A program made the position numbers and the translations under genes. From NCBI GenBank assembly GCA_031266295.1, contig JAISBH010000060.1:1-21797 (forward strand): 21,797 nt of DNA, in the 5' to 3' direction. Under the pieces are notes generated by a model that searched no databases, was not told where the DNA came from, and saw nothing but the letters and a program-made list of their open reading frames with translations. This stretch comes from Oscillospiraceae bacterium. GTDB taxonomy: Bacteria; Bacillota; Clostridia; Christensenellales; Aristaeellaceae. This document shows positions 7,394 to 13,853 of this stretch, piece after piece (within the stretch, counting starts at the first letter, position 1; every line of letters starts with the position of its first letter).

Positions 7394-7805
7394 GGGAACC
7401 CCCCCTCTGTCGCTGCGGCGACATCTCCCCCTAGGGGGGCGATGAGGGTTGTCGGTTACGATGTGATTTGCAAGCAACGGGGAACCGATTGCGTTACGGA
7501 ACAGACTATCCAGGTACAATCGGCAGTCCGAAGCCGATGGATTGTGTGTCACGATGGTCCAGGCGAAGCCTGGTCAGGTTTCGAAAGGGCGGATAGCCCT
7601 TCGCAGGGTACCGGGACAGAGTCCCGTAAACCCCGTCGCACCCCCCATCGGGGGGAAGGGGGGCGTTCCTCGTTCCCCCGTTCCAACCCTGCGCCCCGCC
7701 AGTGAAAATGCTATAAAGAAATAGTCATCTCACACCATAGTGGCGGGGCGCCACAAACTTAAAGCGCATTCGATCCGCAGATCGAACAGCGTCCCGCCGC
7801 AGCGG
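7394..7805 (+). repeat. Structured interspersed repeat, copy D
   Basis: Positions 7401-7448 match 889-936 exactly in inverse orientation. Positions from about 7478 match copies A, B, C and E. Hairpins in order: ATCGGC/GCCGAT (7519-7538), CCAGGC-GAA-GCCTGG (7559-7573), AAGGGC-GGATA-GCCCTT (7585-7601), CGGGAC-AGA-GTCCCG (7612-7626), C6/G6 (about 7641-7655), the long-range pair GCGCCCCGCCA/TGGCGGGGCGC (7691-7701 with 7741-7751), TTCGATC-CGCA-GATCGAA (7769-7786) and CCGC-CGCA-GCGG (7794-7805). After 7805 the similarity stops. There is no gene within. Confidence 0.9.
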
Positions 7806-7998
7806 CTCGTACGGCATCCCAGACACGTCCGTAGCATACAAGCTACGGTATGAGCACATATAGTAAATGAGCGATTTTTCGTCCAAGAAAAATCGATTGT
7901 AGGCGAACGAATCATATTAATAAATTCTAAATTTGGGATTGCAATAGGCATTGAAAAGATTTGCGCCGCTTCGCCGCCGCTGTCAGCTGGTTTTCTGC
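7806..7998. other. Intergenic stretch with two unassigned hairpins
   Basis: This stretch contains CCGTAGC-ATACAA-GCTACGG (7829-7848) and CGATTTTTC-GTCCAA-GAAAAATCG (7872-7895). A segment at 7927-7953 resembles 7340-7378 in a rearranged order (AAATTYGGGATTGC next to TTGCAATAGGCATTG). It is AT-richer than its surroundings. I see no credible gene. It may be the remains of another repeat or mobile element. Confidence 0.5.
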
Positions 7999-8036
7999 AA
8001 AACAAAGCGCGTCAGGGAAAGATCCCCGGCGCGCGT
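7999..8036 (-). terminator. Possible terminator after hsp20
   Basis: On the minus strand, 29 bases after the Hsp20 stop, GCGCG-cc-GGG and CCC-tga-CGCGC can pair around a short loop and are followed by TTTGTTTT. The stem has a small internal loop, so it is imperfect, but the place and the T-rich tail fit a Rho-independent terminator. Confidence 0.5.
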
Positions 8037-8064
8037 CTCTCAACCACAATGCGTTAATTCAAAA

Positions 8065-8529
8065 TTATTGCACCGGCACGTCCGTCTGTGCGTTGTTGTC
8101 GATGCCTTGAATGGGGATTTTGCGCTGGGTACGCGCCTGTTCCGGTGCGGTCTTAGGCATCAATAGCGTCAGCACGCCGTCCTGATACTTGGCGTTGATC
8201 TGATCCTGGTTGACTCCATCCAGCGTGAAGCTGCGCTGGAAGCGTCCGCTGCGGCGCTCGCAGTACAGGTAGTTCTCTTTCTCCTCGCGGCGTTCATTCT
8301 TGCGTTGGGCGGAGATGGTCAGCACGTCGTTATCGACGGTCAGTTCGATGTCCTCTTGCTTTAGGCCAGGCAGTTCGGCCTCCATTACATACTTGTCGCC
8401 ATCGTCGCGGACATCCACCTGGAATCCGCTGCGGAATCCTTCGCTCATATCAAAGAACGAGCGGAAGAAGCGGTCGTCGAATAAGCTAGGCGAGCGGTTG
8501 GCTCTGCGGTACGGGATCATATTGAACAT
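8065..8529 (-). CDS. Small heat shock protein, Hsp20/alpha-crystallin family
   Basis: A 154-residue ATP-independent holdase chaperone that keeps unfolded cytoplasmic proteins soluble under heat stress. The alpha-crystallin domain covers about residues 35-130: FQVDVRDDGDKYVMEAELPG, VLTISAQR, and the closing GVLTLLMPK block. A C-terminal IPI motif (RKIPIQG), needed for oligomer assembly in the family, is present. The N-terminus opens MFNMIPYRR and has the phenylalanine-rich FDDRFFRSFFD typical of clostridial Hsp18-like proteins. AAGGAGG lies seven bases before the start. It is monocistronic, with its own promoter about 150 bases upstream overlapped by CtsR-like repeats, and a likely terminator behind it. 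Confidence 0.93.
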   Translation of the reverse strand: MFNMIPYRRANRSPSLFDDRFFRSFFDMSEGFRSGFQVDVRDDGDKYVMEAELPGLKQEDIELTVDNDVLTISAQRKNERREEKENYLYCERRSGRFQRSFTLDGVNQDQINAKYQDGVLTLLMPKTAPEQARTQRKIPIQGIDNNAQTDVPVQ

Positions 8530-8677
8530 TTGTAAGCCTCCTTCTCCACGATAAAATTGTTGTCGTCATGACTATCATTCCCGGCGAACCACCAGATTAT
8601 GCAGGATTTACCGCCGCGCTGATTCCGCATACATCTCTGGCTGATCCGCCGTGCTGCTGATTCTTCTTGACGACGTG

Positions 8678-8706
8678 AGTATACAACAGAGGTCAGCGAT
8701 AGTCAA
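8678..8706 (-). promoter_or_regulatory. Sigma-A-type promoter of hsp20
   Basis: On the minus strand TTGACT (8706-8701) is followed after exactly 17 bases by TATACT (8683-8678). The leader to the Hsp20 start would be about 140 bases, long enough for RNA-level control, although I see no convincing thermosensor fold. The rest of the gene-free stretch 8735-8903 shows nothing I recognise. Confidence 0.75.
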
Positions 8707-8734
8707 TGTCAGTAATAGTCAGTTGAAGGTCAAT
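8691..8734 (+). promoter_or_regulatory. CtsR-like direct heptad repeats over the hsp20 promoter
   Basis: Heptads at 8691 (GGTCAGC), 8701 (AGTCAAT), 8707 (TGTCAGT), 8717 (AGTCAGT) and 8728 (GGTCAAT) share the GTCA core. Two neighbouring pairs have a 3-base spacer with a central A (GAT, AAT), matching the known CtsR operator layout of RGTCAAA-NAN-RGTCAAA. The array covers the -35 box. No CIRCE (HrcA) element is seen. Confidence 0.6.
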
Positions 8735-8903
8735 AACACACAATATCGTCAACTTGCTTTGAATTACTTGTGAATGCTACTAGTTTCAGATGATTGCTAA
8801 GCGAGTGTAAACATGAAAGTCAAAGTCGAAGTCACTTGAGCGGCGACATGAAGTAAGTAAAGCCATCTAGTCGTAATAGCTTAATCCGTTGAAATTGTTC
8901 TCG

Positions 8904-9341
8904 TCAGACTGCGACAGCGTTTTTAGGCTTTAGTATGAGAATGCCGCTTACAATTAGGTAGGCGGCCACAGCAACGTTGCCCGCCATGTCCATGTAGGCG
9001 GCGGTGGATGTGCCAGGCGCGAATAACACCGTCGCCAGCGCTGCGCAGACACACGCGTCTACGAGCGACTTCGCTCTGTATAGCTTTACCTGTGCGGACA
9101 GCACGACCTCCGGGTTCTTTCCGTTTAACCGTCTGTAGCGAAACCAAAACCATGTGTTCGCAACTATGCCGAGAGCGGCGATAATCAGGCCTGTTGTGAC
9201 ATTGCTCTTCTCCGCGTTAGATTTGAATATCATCAGCAGCAGCATTACCGCGCTCGACAAACACATAGCTGCACCGACACTGGCGTTTGCCGCGTGCTCT
9301 AAATAACGCCTGCCTTCATCCGTCCGCTGTGCGCCATCAGA
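8904..9341 (-). pseudogene. 5'-truncated CDF-like membrane protein
   Basis: About 145 residues are readable from the junction at 9341. There are four hydrophobic segments: near AAMCLSSAVMLLLMIF, TGLIIAALGIVANTWFWF, LVDACVCAALATVLF and GNVAVAAYLIVSGILIL. The VANTWFWFRYRRL and LYRAKSLVDACV blocks recall the membrane part of cation diffusion facilitator relatives in clostridia, from memory only. No start codon with a ribosome site is present: the first internal ATG (9266) lacks one, and upstream the frame runs into sequence antisense to a nuclease-tail fragment. Either only a few N-terminal residues are missing or an unusual start is used. The metal-transport role is a guess. Confidence 0.5.
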
Positions 9342-9342
9342 A

Positions 9343-9654
9343 TGCGACGAGCTGATGCAGTGGCTCATGCTGTTCAAAACGGAAACGGAAGAGGAGCTGA
9401 AACGGATCCAAGGGATGGGGGTGCCGGTGATGGAACAAGCAATCGAAGCATACCGCAGCATAACAACGTCGAAGGAATTCAGAGAGATAGAGCGGCTTAG
9501 GTCGCTCGCGCGTCATAACGAAGCCACCGCGCTGCGCCATGCCGCCGAGGTTGAGCGCGCTAAGTGGGAGAGTGTCGTCGCGGAAAAGGACGCGTTTATT
9601 ACGGAGCTTCTTGCGCAGCTGAACGAGGCAAACAACGAAAATCGCATTAAGTGA
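9343..9654 (+). pseudogene. C-terminal remnant of an Rpn-type PD-(D/E)XK nuclease/transposase
   Basis: The readable frame begins CDELMQWLMLFKTETEEELK and continues with VMEQAIEAYRSITTSKEFRE, RLRSLARHNEATAL and a charged coiled-coil tail. This is the usual C-terminal third of Rpn/YhgA-like recombination-promoting nuclease proteins, which are normally about 300 residues. The nuclease domain is missing: upstream, the frame reaches a stop at 9304 through sequence that belongs, on the other strand, to the CDF-like gene. No ribosome site precedes the ATG at 9355. Its stop overlaps the CapF-like gene end by eight bases. It is a dead fragment of a mobile-gene family. Confidence 0.65.
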
Positions 9655-10804
9655 ACTGCTCGTAATAGGTGTCCGGCCTATCCGGATCAAACAGTTCATT
9701 GCACCACATAAACGTCACCAGATCGACGGATCCCGTGTTCTCAATGCTGTGGGTATACCCGGCTGGAATATCCACCGCCTCGGGCTTATCCCCGCTGACG
9801 CGGTATTCGAATACTCGACTCTCGCCTATCTTCCGGAACCGTATCGCCCCCTGCCCCGATACCACCAGGAATTTCTCCGTCTTGGTATGATGCCAGTGAT
9901 TGCCCTTTGTGACGCCGGGCTTGGTTATGTTGACGCTGAACTGGCCGCGATCCGGGGTCCTGATTATCTCGGTGAAACTGCCGCGGGCGTCCGCGTTCAT
10001 TTTAAGCGCATAACTGAACGAATCCCCCGGCAGATATGATATATATGTCGCATACAGCTTCCGGGTCAGGTCGTCGGCCATATCGGGAACACTCAAAGTA
10101 TCGCGCGTATACTGGAACGATCGTATTGTGTCAGCGACGAAGCCGAGGGTACAATCGTACACGGGTTTTACTTGGCTAAACTCATCGAGGGATAAACTAG
10201 GCTTATTTGAACGTCCGCCTACAGCCCCGATTATTTCATCGATTACATCGTCGACGTATACCAGCCTCATCCGCGCGATAGGGTCGTTGACCGTTATCGG
10301 CAGTCCGCGCGCCGTATTGTGGCAGAATGTTGCGACCGCGCTGTTATAGTTGGGTCGGCACCATTTCCCAAACACGTTTGGCAGGCGGTACACATATACG
10401 CTAACATTGCCGCGCACCCCGTACGCGAACACTGCGTCCTCAGCGGCCTTCTTGCTCCTGCCGTACGGATTATCCATATCAGCCTGAATGGACGAGGTCA
10501 TCAATACAGGAGCCTCACTGCCATACCGATCCAGTGTCTCCAACAAATCCAGTGTGAAGTCTGTATTGCCCGCCGCAAACTCGCCGGAATCTCTCGGCCT
10601 GTTCACTCCGGCCAGATGAACGACAAAGTCAGCCCGCGCGCAGTACTCATCCAGCGTCCCGGGGACGGAATCTACGTCGAATGACAATACCGTTATCGGC
10701 GGCGGCAGCGCGTGCTGTTTATCCTTGCCATCACGCATCGCTTCCAGCGTAGCGCACAGGTTTTTCCCAATGAATCCTTTCGCGCCCGTCACGAGGATGT
10801 TCAT
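9647..10804 (-). CDS. capF: CapF/WbjC-type UDP-sugar reductase (SDR plus cupin)
   Basis: A 385-residue two-domain protein. The N-terminal short-chain dehydrogenase domain has the nucleotide-binding T6-G-A-K-G-F-I-G13, an MTSSIQ strand and the YxxxK catalytic pair in NPYGRSKK. The C-terminal cupin has the metal-site cluster GNHWHHTKTEKF followed by VVSGQGAIRFR. In Staphylococcus CapF and Pseudomonas WbjC the same architecture makes UDP-2-acetamido-2,6-dideoxy-L-talose on the way to UDP-L-FucNAc for capsule or O-antigen. The usual partners CapE and CapG are not adjacent; neighbours are a nuclease remnant and, divergently, rluD. GGGGAGGG precedes the start at 10804. It may be a displaced capsule gene or serve a pathway encoded elsewhere. 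Confidence 0.88.
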   Translation of the reverse strand: MNILVTGAKGFIGKNLCATLEAMRDGKDKQHALPPPITVLSFDVDSVPGTLDEYCARADFVVHLAGVNRPRDSGEFAAGNTDFTLDLLETLDRYGSEAPVLMTSSIQADMDNPYGRSKKAAEDAVFAYGVRGNVSVYVYRLPNVFGKWCRPNYNSAVATFCHNTARGLPITVNDPIARMRLVYVDDVIDEIIGAVGGRSNKPSLSLDEFSQVKPVYDCTLGFVADTIRSFQYTRDTLSVPDMADDLTRKLYATYISYLPGDSFSYALKMNADARGSFTEIIRTPDRGQFSVNITKPGVTKGNHWHHTKTEKFLVVSGQGAIRFRKIGESRVFEYRVSGDKPEAVDIPAGYTHSIENTGSVDLVTFMWCNELFDPDRPDTYYEQFT

Positions 10805-10893
10805 TGCCGCGCCCTCCCCAAAGTAAGACTGATGCGATATGTGTACGCCCGGCGTTTTAATGTAATGCCTGATGTACGCTGCTTAACGCCTGG

Positions 10894-10922
10894 TAGACGG
10901 ATTCGCCCGGCCGATGTAAAAT
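10894..10922 (+). promoter_or_regulatory. Promoter placing the rluD transcript start at its ATG
   Basis: TAGACG (10894-10899), 17 bases, then TAAAAT (10917-10922). Six bases later comes the A of the rluD start codon at 10929, where transcription would be expected to begin. No ribosome-binding sequence precedes that ATG. This suggests a leaderless mRNA. The -35 box is only four of six to consensus. Confidence 0.5.
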
Positions 10923-10928
10923 GCGCGT

Positions 10929-11867
10929 ATGAATGAATTAACACGCCGCATCGATATAACCGCATCCTCTGCCGAAAGACTGGACGCCGCGCTGACCGTC
11001 GCGTCCGGACGCACGCGATCGTTCATCGAATCGAACATCCGCGCCGGGCGCGCAACAGTAGACGATGCTACTATAACCAAACCCGGCTTCAAACTGAAGC
11101 CGGGTCAGCGTGTCTCACTCACGCTCCCGCCGCCCGAGCCGATAGGTTTGAAACCCGAAGCGATGCAGTTGTCTATATTATATGAAGATAACGATATGGC
11201 CGTCGTCGACAAACCTGCGGGGCTGGTCGTACACCCCGCAGCGGGACACGCGTCGGGTACGCTGGTAAATGGATTGCTGGCGCAGTTGGAGGGATTGTCA
11301 GGCATCGGCGGCGCGCTGCGTCCCGGCATCGTGCATCGATTGGATAAGGACACCAGCGGGCTGATACTAATCGCCAAGTCCGACTGCGCGCATACCCGGT
11401 TGGTCGAGGACATTGCGGCGCGGCGCGTTTACAAAACATACCTGGCCGCCGTTCATGGCGTGTTCAAGGAGAATGAGGGGCGTATCGACGCGCCGATCGG
11501 GCGGCATCCGACAGACCGCAAGAAAATGGCCGTAAGAGACGGCGGCAAGGACGCAATCACTTTATACCGTCAGCGCGCGATACTACATAATTCCTGCGGT
11601 GTGCGCGTTTCGTCGCTGCTCGAGGTGGACATAATAACCGGGCGTACGCATCAAATTCGCGTGCATATGGCATGGCGCGGTCACCCCGTGATAGGGGACC
11701 CGATTTACGGCGGTGAAAGCGATAAAAATGGTAAATCGCGCCTGATGCTGCACGCGTGGCGGTTGTCGCTCGCTCATCCGGTTACAGGCGCGCGGCTGGC
11801 GTTTGAATCGCCGACGCCTATAGAATTCACGCAATATATGGAATCCGCCAATTTCCATAGCAATTAA
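10929..11867 (+). CDS. rluD: RluA/RluD-family 23S rRNA pseudouridine synthase
   Basis: A 312-residue enzyme that isomerises uridines in 23S rRNA. An N-terminal S4-like RNA-binding region occupies about residues 10-75 (SAERLDAALTVASGRTRSFI, ending GQRVSLTLPPPEP). The catalytic domain begins LSILYEDNDMAVVDKPAGLV and contains the family motif HRLDKDTSGL, whose aspartate is the nucleophile, and GRTHQIRVHM later. The length is typical of RluD. The subfamily (RluD rather than RluA/RluC) is the best guess from the S4 region. The start at 10929 has no ribosome site but lies seven bases after a -10 box. In many Bacillota rluD follows lspA; here lspA is 9 kb away. Confidence 0.9.
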   Translation: MNELTRRIDITASSAERLDAALTVASGRTRSFIESNIRAGRATVDDATITKPGFKLKPGQRVSLTLPPPEPIGLKPEAMQLSILYEDNDMAVVDKPAGLVVHPAAGHASGTLVNGLLAQLEGLSGIGGALRPGIVHRLDKDTSGLILIAKSDCAHTRLVEDIAARRVYKTYLAAVHGVFKENEGRIDAPIGRHPTDRKKMAVRDGGKDAITLYRQRAILHNSCGVRVSSLLEVDIITGRTHQIRVHMAWRGHPVIGDPIYGGESDKNGKSRLMLHAWRLSLAHPVTGARLAFESPTPIEFTQYMESANFHSN

Positions 11868-11938
11868 ACCCATAACATCCGGCGGCGTATGTCCGGCGTT
11901 CGTGCGGGCAGACTACCCTTGAAAGCGAGGCGACGATC

Positions 11939-12388
11939 ATGACCCGAGCAAATCGGCTGATCGGGCTGCCAGTTGTGCGCGAAGGCAGTCGTCTGGGCGT
12001 CGTAGATGGTGTAAATGTATCCCCTTGCGGTCGGCGGCTGGCGGGATTGTTCCTGCAGACCGGCAGACTGCGCGCCGGATATCTGCCCTCCGAATCCATA
12101 CGCCTGCTAGGCGAGAACGCCGTGCTCGCGGATGGACCGGAATCGCGCTGGGTGAAACGCTTCGCGCTGCGTCGTGCGCGCGATACCAGCGGACTAAAGC
12201 TGGGCATCGTCACCGACGCGCTGGTAGACGAACACGCGCTTTCAGTCGAGGCGGTAGAACTATCGTTCGGACCGATCGACGATCTGATGCGAGGGCGGTG
12301 CTGGGTGGATTCGTTTTCGGTGGAGCCCGAAAGCGGCGATGTAATAGTGCCCTGCAACGCATGGCAGACACGAACCCCGGCAAATTAA
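11939..12388 (+). CDS. PRC-barrel domain protein
   Basis: A 149-residue protein with two PRC-barrel-like beta segments. The first spans about residues 7-50 (LIGLPVVREGSRLGVVDGV, then RLAGLFLQTGR, RAGYLPSESIRLLGENAVL). The second spans about 83-140 (TSGLKLGIVTDALVDEHALS, VEAVELSFGPIDDLMRGR). PRC barrels are small scaffold or RNA/metabolite-associated domains; the exact role is unknown. There is no signal peptide or membrane segment. A weak GCGAGGCGA lies before the start. It is followed by a YtxH-like peptide gene and an AI-2E-family permease, a grouping seen in clostridia and probably an operon. Confidence 0.75.
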   Translation: MTRANRLIGLPVVREGSRLGVVDGVNVSPCGRRLAGLFLQTGRLRAGYLPSESIRLLGENAVLADGPESRWVKRFALRRARDTSGLKLGIVTDALVDEHALSVEAVELSFGPIDDLMRGRCWVDSFSVEPESGDVIVPCNAWQTRTPAN

Positions 12389-12432
12389 GACCAGATCATC
12401 AAGGTTATCCATTCAAAGAAGGAGGTAATTCC

Positions 12433-12588
12433 ATGAAAGCCGCAACAAAGATAGGGTTGGTTACAGGTGGGGTGGTAGGCGCCGCGCTTGGCGCCGGGCT
12501 GTTAATGAACCAGGGGCATCAGCTGCGCAAGGCTGCTGCCTGGGGCGCGGATCAGGTTAAGCACGCGCTGCATAACCGGATTGGCTGA
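12433..12588 (+). CDS. YtxH-like small membrane protein
   Basis: A 51-residue protein: a short basic start (MKAATK), one glycine/alanine-rich hydrophobic segment (IGLVTGGVVGAALGAGLLM), then a helical tail rich in K, H and Q. This is the layout of YtxH-type small proteins, whose function is not defined. The start is certain: AAAGAAGGAGGT ends seven bases before the ATG, the strongest ribosome site in this cluster. It begins 44 bases after the PRC-barrel gene stop. It is easily missed because a longer frame from 12025 reads through the PRC-barrel gene. Confidence 0.8.
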   Translation: MKAATKIGLVTGGVVGAALGAGLLMNQGHQLRKAAAWGADQVKHALHNRIG

Positions 12589-12615
12589 TTAGGAGACAGT
12601 AACAGTATTGCACAA

Positions 12616-12647
12616 CGGGTTGCTGTATCGATCGATACAGCAGCCCG
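12616..12647. promoter_or_regulatory. 32-base palindrome upstream of the AI-2E-family gene
   Basis: CGGGTTGCTGTATCGA (12616-12631) is followed at once by TCGATACAGCAGCCCG (12632-12647). The two halves pair over all 16 positions with one G-T wobble. It starts 28 bases after the YtxH-like stop and ends 38 bases before the GTG start of the permease gene. It could be an operator for a dimeric regulator, or a transcript hairpin separating the two genes; no T run follows, which argues against a simple terminator. Confidence 0.6.
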
Positions 12648-12685
12648 TCTCCATTACGAGGATATATCATGAAAGAGGTGCGACT

Positions 12686-13744
12686 GTGCAGGCGATACGG
12701 CAAGGCTGGAGCCGGTGGGGGCTGATCGCGCTGGGAGCTGGCACGCTGCTGGCGCTATTGCTGTGGTGGCGCGCACTGGTCAGCGTGTTGCTGATGGTGA
12801 TCAGTGCGGCATTGCTGGCGTCGCTTATGCTGCCGCTGAGCGTGCGGTTTGAGAAACGGATGAAGCCCAGCGGCGCGGCGGCACTGGCGCTGTTTATACT
12901 GATAACCGGGCTGCTGATATTCCTCGGCCTGATCGTGCCCGCAGTCTCCGCGCAGACGGAGCAGCTGTTCCTGCAGCTTCCCACAATCCTGGAGCAGCTG
13001 GATGTTTGGTCGACCCGCGCCAACGAATGGCTGGACGCGATCGGCGCGCCCGGTTTGCCCGACATACCAGGCAGCCTGATGAACCTGGATTTGTCAATAA
13101 TCGTTACGGGGATTGTTCATTATGCCGGCGATGTGCTGGGGCAGCTGGCGCAGTGGCTGATCGTGCCTATGCTGGCGTTCTACTTCATAAAGGATCGCGA
13201 GCGGTTCTGCCATGGACTTACGATGATGATCCCGATAAAGCACCGCCGCAAGGCGCTGTGGATCGCATCCGAAATGCGGCGCGCCCTGCTGATGTATGTG
13301 CGCGGACACGCGCTGGTATCGCTGTTTGTGGGCGTGCTTTCGGCGGTCGGACTGCTGATTCTGGGCGTGCCGTCGTGGCTGGCGCTGGGCGTGTGGATCG
13401 CGCTGACGGACCTGGTGCCATACTTCGGGCCGATACTGGGCGCGATACCGATACTACTGTTTAGTCCCGCGCTAGGTATGACGAAGACGCTGTGGGCACT
13501 TGGCGTCATGCTGGTCGTAAATCAGGTTGAGGGGAACTTCGTTACACCGAACGTCATCAGCGACCAGATGGGCATTCATCCGGTAACTGTGCTGATCGCG
13601 CTGCTGCTGGGGAACCTGATGTTCGGGCTGTGGGGCATTGTGCTGTCGCTGCCCGCGCTGATTGTGGGCAAGACTGTCACTCGGACGCTGCACGCCGCCA
13701 GCGAGACGCCTCCCGAAGTCTGTGCACAAAAACGTCTCCTATAA
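12686..13744 (+). CDS. AI-2E-family transporter (PF01594-type membrane protein)
   Basis: A 352-residue integral membrane protein of the AI-2E/YdbI/YtvI family, with about seven or eight hydrophobic segments. The order is family-typical: two N-terminal segments, a third, an amphipathic insert around EQLFLQLPTILEQLDVW, then the conserved block WLIVPMLAFYFIKDRERF, RRALLMYVRGHALVSLFVGV, TDLVPYFGPILGAIPILL and VEGNFVTPNVISDQMGIHPV. Members move varied small molecules or ions (autoinducer-2, sodium/proton); the substrate here is unknown. The GTG start at 12686 is chosen because AAAGAGGTG ends five bases before it. An alternative TTG at 12608 would put the 32-base palindrome inside the gene. Confidence 0.88.
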   Translation: MQAIRQGWSRWGLIALGAGTLLALLLWWRALVSVLLMVISAALLASLMLPLSVRFEKRMKPSGAAALALFILITGLLIFLGLIVPAVSAQTEQLFLQLPTILEQLDVWSTRANEWLDAIGAPGLPDIPGSLMNLDLSIIVTGIVHYAGDVLGQLAQWLIVPMLAFYFIKDRERFCHGLTMMIPIKHRRKALWIASEMRRALLMYVRGHALVSLFVGVLSAVGLLILGVPSWLALGVWIALTDLVPYFGPILGAIPILLFSPALGMTKTLWALGVMLVVNQVEGNFVTPNVISDQMGIHPVTVLIALLLGNLMFGLWGIVLSLPALIVGKTVTRTLHAASETPPEVCAQKRLL

Positions 13745-13853
13745 CGAAGTTGTCATTTCCGCCTTATCATTTTCAGCCATGCCAGTTTTGCACACATACT
13801 TTTCAGCGCCATACCCTGATACAGGGTTGGATTTAGATAAAGGGGTGAGCGAT

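Noticed and set aside
7292..7552. N-terminal extension of the LacI-family gene to 447 residues
   Set aside because: The extension crosses the promoter and repeat D. AGAGGAG and the helix-turn-helix position fix the start at 7291.
9342..9461. N-terminal 40 residues of the longer CDF-like frame
   Set aside because: This part is the antisense of the Rpn-type tail and has no transporter-like character.
12025..12432. Long frame leading into the YtxH-like gene
   Set aside because: It reads through the PRC-barrel gene in another frame; the strong ribosome site at 12419-12425 marks the true start at 12433.
13745..13853. Sporulation-type promoter for the cysteine-rich protein
   Set aside because: CATA-like words are present, but the spacing does not fit sigma-E or sigma-K boxes, and no sigma-A pair with good spacing was found either.
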